Shown here one piece after another: positions 17,010 to 26,600 of a DNA stretch of 64,000 nt; the stretch's first letter is position 1, and every line of letters starts with the position of its first letter. Location: contig NZ_AQXZ01000019.1 in the NCBI RefSeq assembly GCF_000380645.1, forward strand, positions 434,001-498,000, read 5' to 3'. The notes below the pieces were generated by a model. The model did no database searches. It was given only the letters and a program-made list of their open reading frames with translations, and was not told where the DNA came from. Position numbers and translations under genes: made by a program. The stretch is from Smaragdicoccus niigatensis DSM 44881 = NBRC 103563 (GTDB lineage Bacteria > Actinomycetota > Actinomycetes > Mycobacteriales > Mycobacteriaceae).

Positions 17010-18770
17010 TCACAACAACGAGCCGGAGACCCGCGAAGTCAGGAAACCGCCCGCACCGTCTCCGCCCACCCCAATCAGGCAGGCACGGTCCAGCAATCGA
17101 TTTTGCAGTTCGCATGAAACCTCAGGAACCAGCAGGCACGAATGGCACGCAGCCAGATTCGCGGCGCCAGCACCGGTCGACGCCGACTCGAGGCAGACTG
17201 GGTCAGCCGAGCACCACAGTGCGCGCTCCAGTGCTGAGGTGACCAGTTTCTCGACACTCGTTGGGGTGCCCTTGGAACAGAGCCCACCAAGGCTTCCGGC
17301 CGCGTCCGCAGTTGCCGTGTAGAGAAGGATGCCCGACTGGCCATTCTCGGCGTACAGCCGTTCGCGAATGGACGACGCGGGATATCCGGTATCGAGTGCA
17401 AGTTCATTCAATAGCGAATGAGACAGTGAGTGGAGCAGCAGCACACGAGGCGACACCGGTGGAACCTCACCAGCCTGCTTGGACGCGGCCGCCTGCATCG
17501 CCCGCTGCAGCTTTTGTGCGCGTGTTGTTGCGAACTCCGACCCTTCCCAGCTCGCGACCTCCTCTTCGCGCAGTCGAATGAAGACGCCTTCACCTAAGAC
17601 CTCGATCGCCGGCAGCCAATCGTGACGACCTCTCGATAGGGCTCCTTTGGGTGCGGAACCCGCGCCCTCGGAAGGAGCCACACGAGAGAACCCGGTCAGA
17701 GCTCGCACTTCCCGGAGCCTTGCAACCCTGGATACAACGTCGACAACCCGCCCGACTTCACCTGTTGGCGAGACCCTCTTAGGCTCACTAACAAACGTCT
17801 CAGCACCGGTGATCTCCGGATGCTCGCGGCCGAGAGCTTCATATTCAGCGGATCGAATCTCCCGATATGCCTCCGCGCCCGAGAACGAAGCCGAACCGAG
17901 CCGGCGATAGGCAGCGATCAGCTCGTCCTGATTGACGTTGTGCTGCCGAGCCTTGATTCCAATCAGCAGAGCGACATCGTCAGCCAAAGCACCTACCAAT
18001 TCGGGCAGAATCTTCTCCAGCACCTCCTCGACTGGTGACAACGTACGGTCAACTGTGATTGCCGATCGAACGTCCCCGAACCAGACATTCGATGCACCTC
18101 GCTGCAACCCGACCAGTTGCGCCTTACAGGAATCACGAGTGCCGTCCAACCAGGGCGAAGCTCCGGCACAGCTGAGACTTAGGGACCCGCTTCCAAGTGC
18201 CCCCTCCAAAGTCCGCTTGGCACCGCAACTGCACGCCAGCCGGATTCCGGCAAGAGTCGAGTTTGAGGGGTCCACGGTGATTTTCAGAGAGTGCGCTTCC
18301 CCCTCAGTCCGCTCGTGCCCCCGATGCGTCCAGTGCACATAAGGAAAATCCTGAATATGACCATCGGCACAACACGCGACGAACCGTGACGGCACCAGTC
18401 GAGATGTGACGCAATGACGACACCTGTTGATATACCGGTCACTCAACTTGTCCGCGATACGCCAGAACTTTTCAAGTCGAGAGCACTGCGGGCAATAGAC
18501 CCACTCGGGAAACCGTGCGATCGGGACCATTCCGCGCGAACTGTTTCCCGGTGGAAGATACAGTCCGCTGACACCCAGTGACCTGCTCAGTCTTGGTTCC
18601 TCGATCAGATCCTCAGGCCGCGGATTCCAATGATCGAGACCGGCGACGATGAAGCTCTCAGACTCAACGGGGACCAGTGCGCCGACCCCGTACGTCGTGA
18701 TCATCTGGCTTCTGCGTACGGTCGTCTTAACTGGTGGCTTCTTCGAGCTGAGAGTCTTTCTCAACACCAT
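17010..18770 (-). CDS. drmB: DrmB-like DUF1998-domain protein of DISARM
   Basis: The 586-residue protein starts at ATG 18770, chosen because AAAGGAGG lies nine bases upstream; it overlaps the drmA stop by 44 bases. It begins with the DrmB hallmark RRSQMITTYGVGALVPV and GLDHW. It continues with a zinc cluster (CPQC...CRHC near residues 90-125), a second Cys cluster (CSCG), and a C-terminal DUF1998 domain with a LLHSLSHSLLNEL helix. It ends in the Cys-rich block (CSK, CSADPVC, CHSCLL). DrmB partners the DrmA helicase in the DISARM core complex that engages incoming phage DNA. It is last in a minus-strand operon with drmA, a UvrD-like gene and a large GHKL-helicase gene. Confidence 0.88.
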   Translation of the reverse strand: MVLRKTLSSKKPPVKTTVRRSQMITTYGVGALVPVESESFIVAGLDHWNPRPEDLIEEPRLSRSLGVSGLYLPPGNSSRGMVPIARFPEWVYCPQCSRLEKFWRIADKLSDRYINRCRHCVTSRLVPSRFVACCADGHIQDFPYVHWTHRGHERTEGEAHSLKITVDPSNSTLAGIRLACSCGAKRTLEGALGSGSLSLSCAGASPWLDGTRDSCKAQLVGLQRGASNVWFGDVRSAITVDRTLSPVEEVLEKILPELVGALADDVALLIGIKARQHNVNQDELIAAYRRLGSASFSGAEAYREIRSAEYEALGREHPEITGAETFVSEPKRVSPTGEVGRVVDVVSRVARLREVRALTGFSRVAPSEGAGSAPKGALSRGRHDWLPAIEVLGEGVFIRLREEEVASWEGSEFATTRAQKLQRAMQAAASKQAGEVPPVSPRVLLLHSLSHSLLNELALDTGYPASSIRERLYAENGQSGILLYTATADAAGSLGGLCSKGTPTSVEKLVTSALERALWCSADPVCLESASTGAGAANLAACHSCLLVPEVSCELQNRLLDRACLIGVGGDGAGGFLTSRVSGSLL

Positions 18771-21700
18771 CGGAAATCGCCTCCTTTGCAACATACTTTT
18801 CGAACAGTGGCGTCTCGTCGTCTACGTCGCGCATGCTCGTGAGAGTGGGCCACGGAGGTTCGCTGACCGGGTACGTCGATGGACTCGAATTTCCCGATGC
18901 CTGCGTCATCAACGACGGTCCAGCTGACTTCTTCGCCGAAGGATGGCTGAGTTTGCCGTACTCTTCAATGGCCCCGGCGATCGCGTTATCAGCCCATTGC
19001 TGAAGGAGCGCATCCAGTTGCTCCTTGAAGGGGCCAGCCTCATCGGGTGACACACGCTCTGCCCGCTCAACCAGCCGCGCTATGGCCGCTTCGACCTCAG
19101 AGCGATGCTTGTTCACCTCGACCACTGACCGATCGCCGCGCAATGCGGGCACCAATAGGCGCGCCGCGGACACGAGTACGCCATGCGCTGCACGATCCCT
19201 CGCCCGCGACGCGAAGGGAGTCGCGGTTGTCGCCTCGACCTCTCGGTACAACGCGCGATGGAACGGGATAAATGACTCGTAGTGCGACGTATCGCGCGAA
19301 CGCTGAGCATTCAGCGCGACAACGACGAGCCCAGGGTGTCGTCTGCCGACACGGCTTGTCGACTGAATGTATTCCGATGTGCTCTGCGGCTGACCTGCAA
19401 CAACCATCAGCCCAAGTCGGTCGATGTCGAGGCCAACCGAGATCATGTTGGTCGCCAACACCACGTCCGGGCAGCCCTGCTTTCCGTACGGCGTCTCAAG
19501 CGCAGCCATAGCCGACGGAATTCGGTTTTGGTCCACCCGCGATGTGAGTTCGACTGGTTCCTGCGAGATCGCGCGTCCTTCAGTGGAGTGACGAGCCGCG
19601 ACGACCTTAATTCGATCTGGCACGTCGTCCAATACCTGGAGATACGTCGAACCCAGCACGCGAAGGCTGTTGAAGTACCCCAGCAATGTCCAGTAGTCGT
19701 CCCGGATCGTCTCAGTGGCCTCCAGTTCGGCGGCCGATTGCAGCAGCGCAGCATAGAGCCGAACCAATACCGTCGATTGGCTCGTTCCGGGTGCCATGAC
19801 TGCGACGTAACGTCGAGTCCCCTTCTCCTCGCGTGTCGCGTCAACGGCGAAATAGTTGTCGCTCGGATCAAGTCCAGGAGGTGGGAACTGGATCGATTCA
19901 CGATCGAACACGTTCCTGACCTGATCCGCGGCACGGCGGATCGTGGCAGTTGACGCGAGCACCTTCGGCCGGCCAGCGCCGGTACACGCAAGGTCCAACG
20001 CAGACTCGTATAGTCCGACGATCGTTCCGAGCGGACCCGAGATCAGGTGCAATTCGTCCTGGACGATCAGGTCTGGGCGTGAGTAAGGTCCGTCAACCGA
20101 TAGCAGTGACCCGACCTCGGGCCGCCACGCCATCATCGCGAACTTATCGACCGTTCCGATGATCAGCGACGGCTTCGCCCGATACACGTCCTCGTCGGTC
20201 ACCCAGCACGGCAGTCCCTCGCGGAATTCACAAAAGCTGCTGGAGCAGCGGATGTGAAGTTCGCTATCGGCCACGACGACATAGTTGCTATGAGAGAGCT
20301 TGCTGGCACACCACGGACAGCGAAGCAGCTGAACAGGTGTCGATCCCTCCACCTCACCGCCTGACGCGATCTTTCGGAGGATCGCCGCGGCATCCTTGAC
20401 ACTGTTCGGAGTCGCCTGGTTCCCCACCCACAGGCCGAGCGACACTGGGGCGGAGTCGGGGACCTCACGACGGCGTATGAGCTCGAGAGCACAGATCAGG
20501 CCTGCTGCGCGCTCGAACTGCTGGCGGGTCAACAGTCGCAAGGTGTACCGCATGATCGCGGAAACCCCACCATCCCTCGGATTTCGGAGCCGCCGGAACA
20601 GAATCGAGAAGCCTATGCAACCCAGGTAGGCCTCGGTTTTGCCACCACCAGTGGGAAACCAAAGAAGGTCCACAACGTCTCGGTCCGCGTGATCTGGCGA
20701 CGCAAGTCCAGGCAGGTTCATGAGAATGAATGCGAGCTGAAATGGACGCCACTCCTGGGGGCGCGGCTTTGTCCCGCGGCTGCGATCTTGTGCATCGCGC
20801 TGCGAGACCATCGCTTCATTCATGAGTCGAAACGCGAGAGCCACCTCCTCGTCGGCAAGAGCATCGATTCCCAAGCGCATCCGTGCAGCGCACTGCTCAG
20901 CGAGCGCCAAATGTTCCAGAGCCGTCCCCCGCACACTCGGGTCGAGAGCCGCGGCCTCAACATGCCGTGCCGCGATCCATTTCGAATACGCTGCAACCAT
21001 CGCTTCCAGTTGTTCGACGTCGGCGTGCTTCGCGAAGGCGTTCATTGATAACTGATAGGTCCCATAAGGATCGGATTCACCGCCACCGGCCGGGTTGGCA
21101 AGTCGAACCTCATGCGTTGGTAGGAACGTAGTCCGAAGCTCCGTCACTGGAGAGACGTCGGCATCCCATTCAACGGCGCATCCATGTCCGACCGCTAAGG
21201 ACGGCACACTTCGGTACAGAAATTCGGCCGATCGGACGTCGGGGTCTGAGGCAACGCCAGAACGCTGCCGCCGTCGGTCGACGAACCCTGGCCCGACTGC
21301 ACGCACGGTGAGAGTTGGCCTGAACCAACACACCGAGTCCGCATGTCCGGGTGCATCCTCGTTTGTGTTGAGGAGCGACAACGTCACACGAACCTGACCG
21401 TCGACCGGTGTCCGAACGAGCCCGACAAGCCGCAGATTCTCGTTGGTGGCGACGGCGACATCGACCGTACCTGGCTTTGCCATTGACAGGACGTGAGGCG
21501 TATCGAAAGCGACATCCACCGCACGCCAGTCCTCAGACTCGTCCTTGGCATAGCGCCGCGCACTGACGAAGACCTCGACATCCTGTGTCACACCCGCCAG
21601 CACACTGAAGGACAAGCCCATAGACGACGGCTTTTTCGAGCGAGAAAGTGCGACAGTCGTCTCCGCTGATTCGTCATTCGCACCGGCCCCGTCGGACTCC

Positions 21701-21900
21701 CCAGCCGCGTCATTCTCCATGCCCTCTAGGTATTCAGCGCTGGCACTATCCGGCCTGCGAGGATACAAGACCCCAACGATGATCCGGTCCAGGGGTGGCT
21801 CGGCGAGGGGGATGGGTTCGGCCGGCCCCAGCAGCTCGGCTTCCAGATCGTCGACTATCTGATCCCGCGCGTCGTACCACGACGACAGATCCTCAACCAT
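18727..21900 (-). CDS. drmA: DrmA-like helicase of DISARM
   Basis: The protein has 1057 residues from ATG 21900, which overlaps the preceding stop by 8 bases (an upstream in-frame extension to 22023 would lie inside the uvrD-like gene). The N-terminal ~390 residues are the DrmA-specific region: a RDQIVDDLEAELLGP opening, a long beta-rich part, and SMGLSFSV. The helicase core follows: Walker A FPTGGGKTEAY near 418, QDELHLISGPLG near 615, and STATIRRA. Domain 2 has TNMISVGLDIDRLGLMV and STSRVGRR. DrmA is the translocating ATPase of the DrmAB complex. Its presence with DrmB and a neighbouring m5C methyltransferase makes this a class-2-like DISARM locus, although other expected parts are replaced. 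Confidence 0.88.
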   Translation of the reverse strand: MVEDLSSWYDARDQIVDDLEAELLGPAEPIPLAEPPLDRIIVGVLYPRRPDSASAEYLEGMENDAAGESDGAGANDESAETTVALSRSKKPSSMGLSFSVLAGVTQDVEVFVSARRYAKDESEDWRAVDVAFDTPHVLSMAKPGTVDVAVATNENLRLVGLVRTPVDGQVRVTLSLLNTNEDAPGHADSVCWFRPTLTVRAVGPGFVDRRRQRSGVASDPDVRSAEFLYRSVPSLAVGHGCAVEWDADVSPVTELRTTFLPTHEVRLANPAGGGESDPYGTYQLSMNAFAKHADVEQLEAMVAAYSKWIAARHVEAAALDPSVRGTALEHLALAEQCAARMRLGIDALADEEVALAFRLMNEAMVSQRDAQDRSRGTKPRPQEWRPFQLAFILMNLPGLASPDHADRDVVDLLWFPTGGGKTEAYLGCIGFSILFRRLRNPRDGGVSAIMRYTLRLLTRQQFERAAGLICALELIRRREVPDSAPVSLGLWVGNQATPNSVKDAAAILRKIASGGEVEGSTPVQLLRCPWCASKLSHSNYVVVADSELHIRCSSSFCEFREGLPCWVTDEDVYRAKPSLIIGTVDKFAMMAWRPEVGSLLSVDGPYSRPDLIVQDELHLISGPLGTIVGLYESALDLACTGAGRPKVLASTATIRRAADQVRNVFDRESIQFPPPGLDPSDNYFAVDATREEKGTRRYVAVMAPGTSQSTVLVRLYAALLQSAAELEATETIRDDYWTLLGYFNSLRVLGSTYLQVLDDVPDRIKVVAARHSTEGRAISQEPVELTSRVDQNRIPSAMAALETPYGKQGCPDVVLATNMISVGLDIDRLGLMVVAGQPQSTSEYIQSTSRVGRRHPGLVVVALNAQRSRDTSHYESFIPFHRALYREVEATTATPFASRARDRAAHGVLVSAARLLVPALRGDRSVVEVNKHRSEVEAAIARLVERAERVSPDEAGPFKEQLDALLQQWADNAIAGAIEEYGKLSHPSAKKSAGPSLMTQASGNSSPSTYPVSEPPWPTLTSMRDVDDETPLFEKYVAKEAISDGVEKDSQLEEATS

Positions 21901-23626
21901 CGCTTCCACCGCTGCCTTCCCTATCGAGGTGCGAGAACCCAAAGACTCTCGGATGTAACCAGAATTCGAGGTCGCCCTCGACGGACCACCGAGACTCCAA
22001 GCCCTCGAGCCACACGGGCCCAAGGCTGGCTAGGCCTGAACCCGTGCGTGCGACTTGCGCTACTGCCTTGCCGAATTCCGCTGTCGTCACTCCCACAGCT
22101 ACTCCGCCGATACAGAGACGATAAAGCGGCCAGTCCGAAACAGAACTCATTCGTTGGATGCCTACTCGAGTCGGAGTCCCCAACCACCCACGGAGCGTCT
22201 GCTGGGCATCCGGTCCGCCAACGGGATAGTCCGTTCGGAGGTCGCGCGGCAGCACCTGGACGGCGACCGCACGATGGAACGGCATCGCAGTCTTGTAGAG
22301 CATCTCGGAACCAGGTCGTTGACGAGTCACGGGGCCTTCCCAGTTCACCGTGACTACCTTGTCTCGTGCTCGACTCAGTGCCACGAACAGAAGCTCGCTC
22401 TCGGGTTCACTCCGGCCGACGGGACGCAGCAGAGATCGAGTGTCGACCACCGCCACGTTGTCCCATTCGAGGCCCTTCGCCTGGTGGATCGTCGACACAA
22501 CAACTGAAGCATAAGGACGCACGATGACCGGACAGTCGAGATCAGGAGTTCGACCGCACAGGTTCGCGATCGATCGCCAAGCGACCGACGAATGTGAGCC
22601 CGTCGCGTATACAAGCCACCGAAACCAAGCCTCGTCGACATGGTCGCGGGTTCGCGCGAATTGACGAAATGCGTCCGCCGTGACTGCGCTTCCACCAGTC
22701 TCGAACCACAACTCAGCAACCCACGGTGCAATGGTGGACCGTGAGTTCATCGCCGACTCGCGAATCGCGCACTGCACTCCGAGGCCCATCAATTGATCGA
22801 AGATGGCGAGCACATCGGCGTTCGTGCGCGCCAGCACTGCCACAGTCCCGGTCCAACTCCGAGAACGGATTGCCAAGTCCGACAACGACACAGGCGTCAG
22901 GTCACTCACCAGTTCGTCCAGTTGGTCAATTCGGTCGAGCGCTGAGGCGGAACGCATTCGGCTACCCGCCGCCATCACCTTCTTCGGGGCACGGCCGCGC
23001 GCGCGAAATTGCCCATCGAGCGACAAAGTCGTCGTGATGTTCAGCCCCTCCAGCTGCCGCTTGAGTTCCTGCCAACTGGAACGACCTTCGGACCGATCAC
23101 CGTCCAGGAATTCATAAATTGACTGGAGCGGGTCGCCGAAGACTGTCACGCCAGCCTGGTTCGGGAGTCTCTCGATAATCGCGCAGAGGAGGTTTCTGTG
23201 GTCAGCCGACAGGTCTTGAGCCTCGTCCACGATCAGGTGCGAAACATCATCCAGGGATCCGTCATATTGGGCCCGCAGCATCGCCGCTGCAGAACGAACA
23301 ATCTGATCGAACCGTGGAGCTCTTCCTTCGTCATACTGCTGCTCAATCAATTGACCGGCCAACGAGTCCAAAGTCGTCACGACAACGTTCGCGTCCTCGA
23401 AGCCTCCACCAGATTCGAACGCCCGCATCGCGGCACTTGCAGCAGCACGGGAAAAAACTACGAACAGAATTGACTCATCGCCAGCTGAACTTGCCTCAGC
23501 AATCCACTCGATCATCGCGATGCTGGTCGTTGTCTTCCCGCTGCCCGGTCCCGCTTCGACGATCAGACGACGTGAAGCCGGCCCTTCCAACACTCGCTGC
23601 TGCGAGGCGTCAAGATCCGCTCGCAA
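21893..23626 (-). CDS. UvrD/Rep-type SF1 helicase in the DISARM-like operon
   Basis: I place the start at TTG 23626, two bases after the upstream stop and seven after GAGGAG; a TTG at 23671 would add 15 residues. The 577-residue product has Walker A EAGPGSGKTTT near residues 24-33, the SF1 Walker B VDEAQDLS near 134, and motif III GDPLQSIYEF. STIHQAKGLEWDNV comes late, followed by FVALSRARDKVV. It is a complete SF1A helicase followed by a ~110-residue C-terminal extension of unknown function. Standard DISARM lacks such a gene. Tight coupling to drmA and to the GHKL-helicase argues that it belongs to the same system. Confidence 0.85.
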   Translation of the reverse strand: MRADLDASQQRVLEGPASRRLIVEAGPGSGKTTTSIAMIEWIAEASSAGDESILFVVFSRAAASAAMRAFESGGGFEDANVVVTTLDSLAGQLIEQQYDEGRAPRFDQIVRSAAAMLRAQYDGSLDDVSHLIVDEAQDLSADHRNLLCAIIERLPNQAGVTVFGDPLQSIYEFLDGDRSEGRSSWQELKRQLEGLNITTTLSLDGQFRARGRAPKKVMAAGSRMRSASALDRIDQLDELVSDLTPVSLSDLAIRSRSWTGTVAVLARTNADVLAIFDQLMGLGVQCAIRESAMNSRSTIAPWVAELWFETGGSAVTADAFRQFARTRDHVDEAWFRWLVYATGSHSSVAWRSIANLCGRTPDLDCPVIVRPYASVVVSTIHQAKGLEWDNVAVVDTRSLLRPVGRSEPESELLFVALSRARDKVVTVNWEGPVTRQRPGSEMLYKTAMPFHRAVAVQVLPRDLRTDYPVGGPDAQQTLRGWLGTPTRVGIQRMSSVSDWPLYRLCIGGVAVGVTTAEFGKAVAQVARTGSGLASLGPVWLEGLESRWSVEGDLEFWLHPRVFGFSHLDREGSGGSDG

Positions 23627-23627
23627 A

Positions 23628-26600
23628 CTACTTCTCCTCGGCGTCGAGGATCTCGGTGAGGTCGAAGACAATGCTGTCTCCGAATTCCATGACGTTATCC
23701 ATTAGATTGACGATCAGAACACGATCGCTGCCGCCATTCTTCGGACCACGCAATCCGCGACCGATCATCTGTAGGTAACGCACTTCACTACTTGTCGGCC
23801 GGGTTATGTAGACAGCGCGCGTCATCGGCGCGTCGAAGCCCTGCGATAGGACGGCGTAATTAGTCAGCACCTTCAGGTCTCCCGACTTGAACCGCTCAAT
23901 CGCCAATCGCCGATCGTCAGGACTCGTGTCCTGATCGATCGAGGCCGCGGACCGACCCGACAGCGTGAGAAGAGTCGCGAGCGTCTGCGCATTTTCGACC
24001 GACGCGGCAAACACCAGGATCGGCCAGTCAGCAGGCTTGCTGAGGATGGAGTTCACCAGCTTCCGAGTGCGATCCTCGTCGCGCCCAAGCCGCCTTTCAG
24101 CGGCTTTCGGCATCCATTTCTTCTCCTTAAACTCTGTCATCTCCGCCGCGGACAGCTGTATGTCACTTCCCGACAGAATCTCTAGTTCAGCGCGGGCGAG
24201 AACCTGATCGCGCTGCAGCCGCACCTGTGGGATATCAGCACCGAAGACACCGCTGTCAAGAAGGTTGTCATCAAAGCGCTTGAGCAGACTCGCCGTTTCA
24301 TCGGACTCACGCCTGCCGCGCATCGGCGTTGCGGTCAGGCCCAGTAACGGCTTGTCTCGCTGACGTGTTCCGCGCCCCAGCCACTCGAGGATCTTTGTAT
24401 AGCTGGGGCTATATGCGCCGTGCGCCTCGTCGATGATGACGAGCGGCGATTCGGAGAGCCACGCGTACTCAGTGGAATCAACTGCACGTACGACCTTCTG
24501 CCAGTTCGCGACGACGACCTGAACGCCGCTGGTCTCCTCCTCGACGTCGTAGTTCGCCCAAAACCGGCTCAGCACCAGTTGCGTATCGCGACGTCCCGCT
24601 GCACGCCAGAGGAAGGACCAGGCGTCGATCGCCTGTTCGCATAACTCCTCACCGTCGGCGAGCCAAAGAATCGGACCTCGGAATTCGTGGTCCCTATCGA
24701 GGTCGCCGTCGGCGACTGCCCGGATGATCGATTCGACTGCAACGCGGGTCTTTCCGGCACCGGTCGGAAGTGAGATGATCCCGCGATTGTGCTTCCCCTC
24801 GCCACGCAGCAGGGCACGGAGTCTGTCAGAAACCGCCTGCTGGTAGTCGTGGAGCGGCGCGAGTTCGGTCGGTCCATCGATGTACTCTGCCGGCTTGTTG
24901 CGCTGCTTCGCCCGCTGTCCGGCCCACTCCTCTGAGAAGCCGATCTCCGCGGCCCACTTGCGCGTGTTAAACGACCCGTTCCATGTGGACGGAGGTGACA
25001 CCGGAAGTGTGTGTGGATCCACTTTGCAAGCACGCTCAAGAGCTCGAACGCCGAGCGTAGTGACGACCAACTTCGCAAGGTCCAGCCCCGCGGGCACTCT
25101 CGCGCTCGAGTGACGTAGGTAGTCCAGCGCATCCTGCGGAATAAGCGATTTCAACCTGTTCTCGCCCGCCAACGCGAGCAGTCGGGCCTCGTCCGAGGGG
25201 GCCTGCCGTAGCTCGCGCATGAACTTCGAGTTCCGCTTTGCGTCGAGTGCTGACAGGAACGCACGAACCTGCTCATCCGAGCTGTCTGCACCCAAGCCGA
25301 GCAGGATCTGCTTCAGTAGCAGAAAATCCGATTCACCGGTGACGAGAATGGTGTTGCCCTCCCTGGCGAACTTGGCATCCGTTCGGAGCTCGGCACGTCC
25401 AGGGACCGCGGCAACCTTGCTGATCGACAGGCATTTCTGAACGAAGATCGTCTCGGGATCATCGTCGAGCTCGACTTCGTCGAAGATGTCGAACGCGTCG
25501 ACCAGGCATACGAGTTCGGCACTCGTCTCGTAGCTAAAGGTGAAGGGAAGGTCACTACCGTCGATACAACCCCACCGTTCCCGGAGGTTGAAAACGTCCG
25601 CCGGGTCGTAGGCCAGCATCGACGGAATTCCGAATGCGTCGAATTCCGCTTGTGCTTCTTCATCCTTTGCGATTGCCACCTGCGTCGGCTCGACATCTCG
25701 CCATTCCCCGCCCAGCAGCACACGAATTGCGGGCGGCGGTTCCGCAGAGGCTTCGCACCACCAACAGTAGGCCAGCGCTACCATATCGCGATCTTTGCGC
25801 TGGACATGCGCATCGACCAGCCGCGGGTATTCGTCCGCACCGAGTTCATCAATCGTCTTGCGCAAGCCGAGTCGCGCCGTCAGCTCATCGGAAAGTTCCA
25901 CGTCGACGAGCGTGGGCAAGAGGCCCTCGTACGTGGCCGCGGCGGATGGCACGAACGTTAGTTGGATGGGGAACGCCCCTTGCGTTGTCGGCAGGAGCCC
26001 GTGCTGCCGTAGCCACCACACTTCGGGCGAAACAGCCTTGATCGGCTTGTGTACCTGCGGATGCCGGACGCTCACACGCGGTTCATCAATCTGCTTGAGC
26101 ACGGCAAGTGTCAGTGCGACCCGATTCGTCGCGCTGAGGCTAGGCAAGAATTCGAGCGGGTTCAAGACCGATCCGAGACCGTCGATCTGCAGGTTCTCGC
26201 GCGACTGAACGCCGAGCTTGAGATAGTCCCCCAGCTCGGCCCTGACGAATTTGACGTACGGCCCGATCCACGACTCCCGGTTGCCCTTTCGGAGTCGACC
26301 TGGTCGCGTTCGAACGCCGAGCAGGGCGAGGATATCGGCATCCACCCCGTGGAACGACGCGTCGACCAAGTAATGCGCATCCTCCTTGAGGGCCCGAAGC
26401 TCACCCGGAAGATAGAGATCGGTCGGGAGCACCCACTTTCCGTCCGCTCGAAGGACGTGGACGATCATCTCTGCCTTGCCTGCGAGCGTCTTGTCGAATC
26501 CCTCCTCGACCGCGGCCGCACCCGAGCCTCGCATAGCGGTCCAGAGTTCGGTCCAGTCCACTTTCTCTCCATGCGCCAACTGCGTGAGCAGTTGGAGCAT

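Noticed and set aside
21901-22023. 41-residue N-terminal extension of drmA
   Set aside because: It lies within the uvrD-like gene. The ATG at 21900, which overlaps that gene's stop by 8 bases, fits coupled translation.
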